In this document: piece by piece, positions 8,952 through 15,104 of the stretch | Numbering within the stretch: position 1 is the first letter of the stretch | Layout of the letters: every line of letters begins with the position of its first letter | NCBI GenBank assembly: GCA_036501145.1 | Contig: DASYAV010000199.1 | Span: 11,180-75,179 of the forward strand | DNA length: 64,000 nt | Direction: 5' to 3' | DNA from: PALSA-505 sp036501145 | Lineage (GTDB): Bacteria > Actinomycetota > Actinomycetes > Streptosporangiales > Streptosporangiaceae | Notes under the pieces: model-generated | Told to the model about the DNA's origin: nothing | The model's input: only the letters and a program-made list of their open reading frames with translations | The model's database searches: none | Translations under genes and position numbers: made by a program

Positions 8952-9964
8952 CCTGTGAGATCCGGCCGCTGCGTGGCCGGGACGTGTGGCAGGTGCTGGC
9001 CCTGCAGCGGCAGGCCTTCCCCGAGGATCCGTGGACGTCCTCGACCGCGGGCGGCTGGTTAGCTCGGCTCACCCGGGACGGGCGGGCCGGCTACGCCGTC
9101 CCGCTGGCCCGGCTGCTGCGGTTCTGCCAGGTCAACGAGGCGGCCGGCCTGCTCCGGCTCGCCGTGCTGGTCACGCTGGGCCGGCCGGCCGGGCTGAGCT
9201 ACCTGGTGGCCGGCCCTCCCGGCTCGGTCGCCGGGTACGCGAGCCTGCACGGCACGGCCGGTGACGAGGCCGAGCTCGCGCTGATAGCGGTGCGGGCCGA
9301 CCGGCGGGGCGAGGGGATCGGCAGCCGCCTGGTCACCGAGATCATCGCGATGGCGCAAGCCAGGCGGTGCCGCGGCATCTTCCTCTACGTGCGTGACGGC
9401 AACACCACCGCCCACCGGCTGTACCAGAGCTTCGGGTTCGCCGACAGCGGCGTGCTGCCCGGCTTCTACCAGCCGTCCGGCACGGACGCCATCGTGATGC
9501 GGCGGCCGTTCAGCGGCGGGCCGGCCCAGGCGCGCCGGGCGGCGCCGGAAGCCAGTCGGTCAGCCTCGGGTGATGACCTTCCCGGTGAACACGTTGTGCC
9601 CGCCGTTCAGATAGCCGCCGTCGGTCCACAACGCGATGCCCCCGGGCACCGAGACCGTGTTGCCGGTGAGGGTGAGCAGCGTCCCGTCGCCGCCCCGCCA
9701 GCCGTAGCTGATGACGCTGCCGTTGACGTGGTTTCCGGTCAGCGTGGTCTGGTACACCGGCCCGTCGACCTTGTCCCCGCTGCCTCGGGTGATCAGGAAG
9801 GATCCTGGGCCCGCGAACGTGTTGCCGGTGTAGCGGTTGCCGCTGGCGCCCGCCCCGCCGAGCTCGGTGAACGTCTTGTCGTTGGCCCCGGTGTTGCCGG
9901 AGATCACGTTGTCCCGGCCGCCGTACACCTCGACCGCGCTGCCGTCGGTGCCGTACACCGGTGA
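8948..9964 (+). CDS. GNAT-family N-acetyltransferase with antisense-overlapping tail
   Basis: Residues 1-185 form a GCN5-related acyltransferase: ALIAVRADRRGEGIGSRL is the acetyl-CoA pyrophosphate loop (R-x-x-G-x-G) and GNTTAHRLYQSFGF is the usual C-terminal strand. The ATG overlaps the NRPS stop (ATGA), so it is coupled to the NRPS and may acylate the same product or its building block. The fold should end near residue 190 (nt ~9515), yet the frame stays open for about 150 more codons to 9964, running antisense through the end of the beta-helix gene. Either the protein has an odd low-complexity tail or a frameshift has removed the true stop. Confidence 0.7.
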   Translation: MTCEIRPLRGRDVWQVLALQRQAFPEDPWTSSTAGGWLARLTRDGRAGYAVPLARLLRFCQVNEAAGLLRLAVLVTLGRPAGLSYLVAGPPGSVAGYASLHGTAGDEAELALIAVRADRRGEGIGSRLVTEIIAMAQARRCRGIFLYVRDGNTTAHRLYQSFGFADSGVLPGFYQPSGTDAIVMRRPFSGGPAQARRAAPEASRSASGDDLPGEHVVPAVQIAAVGPQRDAPGHRDRVAGEGEQRPVAAPPAVADDAAVDVVSGQRGLVHRPVDLVPAASGDQEGSWARERVAGVAVAAGARPAELGERLVVGPGVAGDHVVPAAVHLDRAAVGAVHR

Positions 9965-10618
9965 GGCGGTGACCTGGTTGTCGATCCGGTTGCCGGTGAC
10001 CGTGTTGTGGCTGCCCCACAGCAGCACACCGAACGCGCCCGAGCCGAGGCGCAGGGGATTGAGTGCGTCGCAGTGGTCGATGACCGACCGGCTCAGCACC
10101 CCACCGGCCGCGCCGGCCTCGAAGTACACCCCCGCGTACAGGTTGCCGAAGGCCCGGACGTCGGTGACGGTGTCGTCCTGGCCGTCGACCGCCACGCCGA
10201 TGATGTAGCCGTTCTTGCCCGCGTAGCCCCGGCCGGTGAGCCGCAGCCAGCGGACCGTGTCGTGGCGGCCGGTGACCTGGATGTCGCTGCCGTAGCTGCG
10301 CCGGCTGATCACCGGCCACCGGCCGGGCCCGGTGCTCTGCACGGTCACGCCGTCCGCGGCCACCGTCAGCCGCCCGGAGTAGCTGGCCCCGGACACGAGC
10401 TCATAGGTGTGGCCGGCCAGCACGTGCACCGTGGACAGGTTCGTGCCGGGGGGAACGATGACGATCCGGCTGGTGCGGGCGGCTGGGCCCGACCCGCTGG
10501 CGGGGGTGGGTGTGCGGCCGGTGCCGGGTGTCCTGGCGGGGCCGGATGTGGCGGTCGCGCCGGACAGCGCGGTCACGGCGGCCACCGTCAGGGCCGCCGC
10601 ACCCTGCAGGACACGCAT
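9560..10618 (-). CDS. Secreted right-handed parallel beta-helix protein
   Basis: The protein has 352 residues. An N-terminal signal peptide (MRVLQGAAALTVAAVTAL) is followed by a Thr/Pro-rich linker. From about residue 85 come repeating rungs such as NTVTGNRIDN, NVISGNTG and NRYTGNTF, spaced 22-30 residues, typical of pectate-lyase-like/NosD beta-helices (PbH1 repeats). Such folds bind or cleave acidic polysaccharides, or act as epimerases like the mannuronan C5-epimerase family. It lies convergent to the glycan/NRPS genes, so it may process the exported polymer; that is inference, and no catalytic residues were assigned. Its last ~400 nt overlap the open tail of the GNAT frame. Confidence 0.75.
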   Translation of the reverse strand: MRVLQGAAALTVAAVTALSGATATSGPARTPGTGRTPTPASGSGPAARTSRIVIVPPGTNLSTVHVLAGHTYELVSGASYSGRLTVAADGVTVQSTGPGRWPVISRRSYGSDIQVTGRHDTVRWLRLTGRGYAGKNGYIIGVAVDGQDDTVTDVRAFGNLYAGVYFEAGAAGGVLSRSVIDHCDALNPLRLGSGAFGVLLWGSHNTVTGNRIDNQVTASPVYGTDGSAVEVYGGRDNVISGNTGANDKTFTELGGAGASGNRYTGNTFAGPGSFLITRGSGDKVDGPVYQTTLTGNHVNGSVISYGWRGGDGTLLTLTGNTVSVPGGIALWTDGGYLNGGHNVFTGKVITRG

Positions 10619-10696
10619 GGCTCACCACGGTAGCGGCTCCCCGGGCAGCCTCGCGGATCTTGACGCCCGCGCGGGACGGGCCGCCGGGTGCGCCAG

Positions 10697-10719
10697 GTTT
10701 GCTGAAATGGCAAGCAAAC
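10697..10719. promoter_or_regulatory. 7-bp perfect inverted repeat upstream of methyltransferase
   Basis: GTTTGCT and AGCAAAC are separated by 9 nt in the gap between the divergent beta-helix and methyltransferase genes. The stretch is AT-richer than its surroundings. It could be an operator or a small hairpin; nothing identifies the binding protein. Confidence 0.35.
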
Positions 10720-10795
10720 TTGTCAGCCGGTGCCCGGGTGACGCAGGGTGGGGCGCGAAGCCCGGGACGACCGGGCCGCGAGGATCGGAGCGACC

Positions 10796-11488
10796 GTGCG
10801 GCACGACCACCAGCACTCCCCCGGTCCGGCGGGCGGCTCAGCCGACCCGGCGGGCACCGTCGAGTTCACCCAGGAGTACTGGGACGACCGGTACCGGTCG
10901 TCGGGCCGGCTATGGAGCGGACGGCCTAACGCGCAGCTCGTGGCGCAGACGGCGGACCTGCCCCCAAGTGACGCGCTGGACGCCGGCTGCGGTGAGGGCG
11001 GGGACGCCATCTGGCTGGCCGGCCGCGGCTGGACGGTCACCGCGGTGGATGTCTCGGCGGTGGCGCTGGAGCGGGCCGCCGCCCGGGCCGCGGACGCGGG
11101 ACCGCAGACGGCGGGGCGGATCAGCTGGCAGCGGGAAGACCTGCTCACCTGGGGCCCGGGGCCGGGGCGGTTCGACCTGGTGACGGCGCAGTTCATCCAC
11201 CTGCCGCAGGGCTACCTGGAGTCGCTGCACCGGCGGCTGGCCGCGGCGGTGCGGCCCGGCGGGACGTTCCTGGTGGTCGGGCACCACCCCGACGACCTGC
11301 ACGCGAACGTGGGCCGGACCGGGCCGCGGCACCTGTTCGTGTCGGCCGCCGACCTGGCCGCGGCGCTGGACCCGGACGGCTGGGACGTCGTGGTGGCCAC
11401 GGCGGTCGCGCGGCCGGAGGCTGATCTCGATGGTCACCCGGCCACCGTCAAGGACACTGTGCTGCGGGCCGTCCGCCGCAGGTCATAG
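10796..11488 (+). CDS. Class I SAM-dependent methyltransferase
   Basis: The protein has about 230 residues and one Rossmann-type domain. Motif I is ALDAGCGEGGDAIWLA, followed by an acidic VTAVDVS and the post-motif RFDLVTAQFIHLP. The opening EYWDDRYRSSGRLWSGRPN resembles small TehB/UbiE-like methyltransferases often annotated as tellurite-resistance or thiopurine-like. The substrate is unknown. A GTG at 10748 is possible, but the GTG at 10796 has GGAG about 7 nt upstream and trims a non-conserved leader. It is convergent with the B3/B4 gene, whose stop overlaps by a few bases. Alternative role: tailoring of a product from the NRPS locus; there is no direct evidence for that. Confidence 0.75.
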   Translation: MRHDHQHSPGPAGGSADPAGTVEFTQEYWDDRYRSSGRLWSGRPNAQLVAQTADLPPSDALDAGCGEGGDAIWLAGRGWTVTAVDVSAVALERAAARAADAGPQTAGRISWQREDLLTWGPGPGRFDLVTAQFIHLPQGYLESLHRRLAAAVRPGGTFLVVGHHPDDLHANVGRTGPRHLFVSAADLAAALDPDGWDVVVATAVARPEADLDGHPATVKDTVLRAVRRRS

Positions 11489-12184
11489 CGAGACCAGGCC
11501 GGCCGGTGACAACTGGTGCGCGATGACCTGGACGGTGGGCTGGTGGGCGGCGAGCAGCCGGGTGAGGTCGGCGGCCGCGGCCGTGGCGTCCTCGGCCGCG
11601 GTGTCGTGGTGGCCCTCGACGACGATCAGCGCGCGGGTAGTGGCGGGGCCGGTGGCGCTCTGCGCGCTCTGCCGCCAGCACCAGCGCCGGGCGCACACCG
11701 CGTTCTCCTCGTCGGTGAAGATGACCTCGCCTGGCTCGGGCGCGACGCTGGCCGACGAGCCGAGGTCGGCGAAGCTCTCCGCGCCGGTGGCGAACCGGAC
11801 GGTGATGGCGCCGGCCACTCCGGCCTGGTCCACCACGGCGACCGGCATCGCGTACCGGATCGAGACCAGGTTGCCGATGTCGGTGAGCGCGTTGACGGAC
11901 GGGATCGCGCCCTGCTTGCCGAGCCTGCGCAACAGCGCCTCGGCGGCGTTGCGGTACTGGGTGGGCTTGGCGCCGAACTGGGTGAACACCCGGCGCCACG
12001 CGGCGATCGAGGGGATGTCCGCGATCGCGGTGACGGCTAGCCGCTTCGCCACCGCCTCCTGCTCGGCGTGGTACTCGGCCAGCAGCGCCGCCGGGCTCGG
12101 GCCGTTGGCCAGGCCGGTGGCATGGATCACGGCCGCGCGGATGGCCGGGAACCGCCCGGTGACGGCGTCGTCGTAGACGAACAT
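11483..12184 (-). CDS. B3/B4 tRNA-binding-domain protein
   Basis: The protein has 233 residues. The region around SIAAWRRVFTQFGAKPTQYR, then AIPSVNALTDIGNLVSIRY, matches the free-standing B3/B4 domain of phenylalanyl-tRNA synthetase beta subunit. Stand-alone B3/B4 proteins are widespread; some are proposed to act in trans on mischarged tRNA, but most are uncharacterised. The ATG at 12184 is preceded by AAGGAG. The upstream exporter gene runs into it with a 58-nt overlap, so the two are probably cotranscribed from the MocR-controlled divergent promoter. A paralogue lies at 55918-56643. Confidence is high for the domain, low for function. Confidence 0.8.
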   Translation of the reverse strand: MFVYDDAVTGRFPAIRAAVIHATGLANGPSPAALLAEYHAEQEAVAKRLAVTAIADIPSIAAWRRVFTQFGAKPTQYRNAAEALLRRLGKQGAIPSVNALTDIGNLVSIRYAMPVAVVDQAGVAGAITVRFATGAESFADLGSSASVAPEPGEVIFTDEENAVCARRWCWRQSAQSATGPATTRALIVVEGHHDTAAEDATAAAADLTRLLAAHQPTVQVIAHQLSPAGLVSL

Positions 12185-13164
12185 GACAGCAGGTCTCCTT
12201 CCTCGGGGGCTGGTGGTGACGGTGGCGCCGTCGCGGGCGGCGGCCGGGTCCGCAGGCCGGTGGCCAGGCCGCCCAGCACGACGAGAATGCCCAGCCAGAC
12301 CAGCGGGCCCGGGACCGCTCCGCCGGTCAGCATGCCGGTCAGCGCGGCCGCGACGGGGGCGATCCCGGCTAGCAGGCCGACCAGGCCCGGCCCGAGCGCG
12401 GCCACCGTCGAGTACCACAGCAGGAACGCCACCGCCGTCACCATCAGCGCCAGGTAGCCGACCGCCGCCCAGTCGGCCGCGGTCAGCCGGGCCGCGGCGG
12501 CCGGCCCCTCGGTGACCAGGCTGAGCACATAGAACATGATCGCGCCCAGCCAGACCGAATGCACCGAGACGCCCCACGCGCCGTGCCGGGGCAGCACCGG
12601 CACGGCCAGCAGCGTGAATGAGGCCTCACAGGCCAGGGCCAGCGCGGCCCAGGCCACCCCGGCGGCGTCGGCCCGGCCGGCCCCCTCCACCAGCACGCTG
12701 CCCGCGGTGACCACCACCGCGGCCAGCAGGATCCGGCGGCTCGGCGGCTGCCCCGCCAGCATCGGGCCTGCCACGCCGAGCAGCACCGGCACGAACGCCA
12801 CGGCCACCGCGATCGCCGCGGGCTGGGCGTGCGCCACGCCGCGCACGATGGCCAGGTTGAACAGGACGAGCCCGGTGACCGCGATGCCGGCCAGCCACAG
12901 CCACTCCCGGCCGCGCGGGCGGGTCAGCCCGACCCCGGCCAGCCGGGCCGCGGCGACCAGGACCGGCAGCGCGATCGTGTAGCGGATGCCCTGGGCCGCG
13001 AACAGCGGCGCGTGCACCAGCGTGCGGGATACCCCGACGCTGCTGCCCACCAGCGCCATCGCGCCCATCCCGCGCAGCACGCTGCGGGCCCGGCCGGTGC
13101 CGGAGGGGACGGTCCCGGTGGCGGCGTTCCCGGTGGCGGTTCCGGTGCCGGTCGGGGTGTCCAT
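12127..13164 (-). CDS. EamA/DMT-family transporter
   Basis: The protein has about 345 residues and ten hydrophobic helices arranged as two EamA repeats, the fold of the drug/metabolite transporter superfamily (exporters of amino acids, nucleotides or small metabolites). The ATG at 13164 follows a region without a clear Shine-Dalgarno sequence. The C-terminal ~40 residues are Pro/Ser-rich and read over the start of the B3/B4 gene. It is divergent from a MocR-type PLP regulator, a frequent arrangement in which the regulator senses a PLP-linked or amino compound and controls the transporter. The substrate is unknown. Confidence 0.8.
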   Translation of the reverse strand: MDTPTGTGTATGNAATGTVPSGTGRARSVLRGMGAMALVGSSVGVSRTLVHAPLFAAQGIRYTIALPVLVAAARLAGVGLTRPRGREWLWLAGIAVTGLVLFNLAIVRGVAHAQPAAIAVAVAFVPVLLGVAGPMLAGQPPSRRILLAAVVVTAGSVLVEGAGRADAAGVAWAALALACEASFTLLAVPVLPRHGAWGVSVHSVWLGAIMFYVLSLVTEGPAAAARLTAADWAAVGYLALMVTAVAFLLWYSTVAALGPGLVGLLAGIAPVAAALTGMLTGGAVPGPLVWLGILVVLGGLATGLRTRPPPATAPPSPPAPEEGDLLSCSSTTTPSPGGSRPSARP

Positions 13165-13180
13165 GGAGCCACTGTGCCGC

Positions 13181-13229
13181 CATAATGGACTGGTGAGTAG
13201 GTCCAATACCAGCCAAATGGACCAGTCCA
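13181..13229. promoter_or_regulatory. MocR/EamA divergent promoter and TGGAC operator array
   Basis: CATAAT at 13181-13186 is a good -10 box placing +1 at about 13193, the GTG of the MocR gene. Four half-sites follow: TGGAC 13186-13190, GTCCA 13201-13205, TGGAC 13218-13222 and GTCCA 13225-13229, forming two inverted pairs with spacers of 10 and 2 nt. ATACCA at 13206-13211 resembles half-sites reported for GabR-type regulators. Autoregulation by the adjacent regulator is inferred. Confidence 0.5.
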
Positions 13230-14740
13230 TAACGCCGGGAGCAGACTTCCTCCAGCTCAGCATCGGCGACGCGCCGGTGGGCGGCCGGGCGGACTGGCTG
13301 GCCCGGCGGCTCCGGCAGGCGATCTCCGACGGCCGCCTGCCGGTAGGCAGCAGGCTGCCGGCCAGCCGGGTGCTGGCCGCCGAGCTGCAGGTGTCCCGCG
13401 GCGTGGTCACCGAGGCCTACCAGCGGCTGACCGAGGACGGGCACGTGGCCGGGCGCGGCCGGAACGGCACGATCGTGGTCGCCGCCCCGGTGCCCATCAT
13501 GACCGCCCCGGTACCAGCGGCGGGCGCGCCCGCACCGGGCCGGCCACCCGGCGGACCGGCCGCCGCCGTCCCGGGACCGGCCGGGACGCCGGCGGGCGAA
13601 CTGTTCGCCGCCCCGCCCGGCGTGGACATCTTCGACTCGCTGCGGGCCGCCCCGGCCCGAATCGACCTGACGCCGGGGCTGCCCGACCTGGCGGCGTTCC
13701 CGCGGGCCGCGTGGCTGCGCGCGGAACGGTCCGTCCTGGCCGATCTGTCGCCCACCGCGTTCGGCTACAGCGACCCGCGTGGCACCCCGGCACTGCGGCT
13801 GGCCGTGACGCGGTGGCTGGGCCGCACCCGCGGCATCCGGGTGGAGCCGGACGAGGTGATCATCGTCAACGGCGTGTCCCAGGCGCTGGGGCTGCTGGCC
13901 CAGGTGCTGCGCACCGGCGGCACAGGGGTGGTCGCGGTGGAGGATCCGGGTTCGCTCGGCACCCGCCAGCACCTGCAGAACTGGGGGCTGGACACCCCGC
14001 CCGTCCCGGTCGACGCGGACGGCGTGCGTGTCGCCGAACTGGCGGCGGGCGACGCCAGGGCGGTGCTGCTGACCCCGGCGCACCAGTTCCCGACCGGGGT
14101 GGTACTGGACGGCGAGCGGCGGCGTGAGCTGTTCGGCTGGGCGGAGCGCGGCGGGCTGATCATCGAGGACGACTACGACGCCGAGCACCGGTACGACCGG
14201 CCGCCGGTCCCGGCGCTGCGCGCGGTGCTCGGCGACCGGGTCTGCTACGCCGGCAGCGTGTCCAAACTGCTCGCACCCGCGCTGCGGGTGGGCTGGCTGC
14301 TGCCGCCGCCGCGGTACCTGGGCGCGCTGATCGCGGCCAAGCGGAACGCGGACCTGGGCAACGCGGTGCTCCCCCAGCTCGTGCTGGCCCGGCTGATGGA
14401 GTCCGGCGAGCTGGAGCGCCAGCTCCGGTTCGTGCGCAAGCGGCACCGCCGCCGCCGCGACGCGATGATCAGCGCGATCGCCACCGAGCTGCCCCAGGCC
14501 ACGGTGCACGGCGCCGCGGCCGGGCTGCACCTGATGACCACCTTCGATGACGGCTCCGGCTTCGCCGACCTGGACCTGGCCGCCGCGGCGATGGCCCGCG
14601 GAGTGAAGGTGCAGCCGCTGTCCTGGCACAGCCAGCGCCCGCACCGCCCCGGCCTGGTCCTCGGCTACGCCGCCAACCCACCCACCGCCATCACCGACGG
14701 CATCGCCGCCCTCGGCGCTATCGTCCGCGAGATCGGCTAG
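13193..14740 (+). CDS. MocR/GabR-family PLP-dependent regulator
   Basis: The protein has about 515 residues. Residues ~25-95 form a GntR winged helix (ADWLARRLRQAISDGRLPVG, then VLAAELQVSRGVVTEAYQRL). An Ala/Pro-rich linker of about 60 residues leads to a type I aminotransferase-like domain with FGYSDPRGTPALR, IIEDDYDAEHRYDR, and the PLP-lysine motif AGSVSKLLAPALRVGW. This is the MocR architecture. The GTG at 13193 lies at the expected +1 after a CATAAT box, suggesting a leaderless mRNA; an ATG at 13217 is the alternative. It is divergent from the EamA exporter and the B3/B4 gene, its likely targets. Confidence 0.88.
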   Translation: MSRSNTSQMDQSITPGADFLQLSIGDAPVGGRADWLARRLRQAISDGRLPVGSRLPASRVLAAELQVSRGVVTEAYQRLTEDGHVAGRGRNGTIVVAAPVPIMTAPVPAAGAPAPGRPPGGPAAAVPGPAGTPAGELFAAPPGVDIFDSLRAAPARIDLTPGLPDLAAFPRAAWLRAERSVLADLSPTAFGYSDPRGTPALRLAVTRWLGRTRGIRVEPDEVIIVNGVSQALGLLAQVLRTGGTGVVAVEDPGSLGTRQHLQNWGLDTPPVPVDADGVRVAELAAGDARAVLLTPAHQFPTGVVLDGERRRELFGWAERGGLIIEDDYDAEHRYDRPPVPALRAVLGDRVCYAGSVSKLLAPALRVGWLLPPPRYLGALIAAKRNADLGNAVLPQLVLARLMESGELERQLRFVRKRHRRRRDAMISAIATELPQATVHGAAAGLHLMTTFDDGSGFADLDLAAAAMARGVKVQPLSWHSQRPHRPGLVLGYAANPPTAITDGIAALGAIVREIG

Positions 14741-14762
14741 TTACGGTTGATCTCGAAATGCT

Positions 14763-15014
14763 GTGAGCGACCGGAAGACGCGTCTCACCGTCACCATCGA
14801 TCCTCATCTCGCCGCCTACGCCGAGCACCTCGTCGAAGCTGGCAAGGCACCGTCTGTTTCCGCCGTGGTCAACCGCGCACTCGAGGCCGAGGCCCAGCGC
14901 GACCGCGACGCACTGAACCGCCTGAAAAAGATCGCTGCGCAGGCCGACCCGGCCAAAGTAGCCCGGATGGCCGCCCACGCCGCGGCGCAAGCCGCCGCTC
15001 TCGGCTACCGGTGA
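14763..15014 (+). CDS. Ribbon-helix-helix antitoxin-like protein
   Basis: This is an 83-residue protein with a GTG start. RLTVTIDPHLAAYAEHLV, then SVSAVVNRALEAEA, is the beta-strand/two-helix pattern of ribbon-helix-helix DNA-binding antitoxins. The Ala-rich C-terminus would normally bind a toxin. A GTG overlaps its stop (15011, GTGAGCG) as in a toxin-antitoxin operon, but that frame closes after 27 codons, so the toxin is missing or decayed. It follows the MocR gene by 22 nt. It may survive as an orphan regulator. Confidence 0.6.
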   Translation: MSDRKTRLTVTIDPHLAAYAEHLVEAGKAPSVSAVVNRALEAEAQRDRDALNRLKKIAAQADPAKVARMAAHAAAQAAALGYR

Positions 15015-15094
15015 GCGAGGAAACCGGCAGCGCCCCACCTGGGTCATCGACGTTCAGGCTGCGGGCAGCTGACGCTAGCCAGGGCGGGTGCTGA
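15011..15094 (+). pseudogene. 27-codon remnant in toxin position
   Basis: A GTG overlapping the ribbon-helix-helix stop opens a 27-residue frame beginning VSEETGSAPPGSS and ending at 15094. The position is where a MazF or PIN toxin would normally start, but no toxin motif remains. It may simply be non-coding. Confidence 0.25.
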
Positions 15095-15104
15095 CCGCAT
15101 GTGG

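Noticed and set aside
12626..14644. 672-codon minus-strand open frame
   Set aside because: Covers the MocR gene antisense and has no recognisable domain in that part; only alternate-frame composition.
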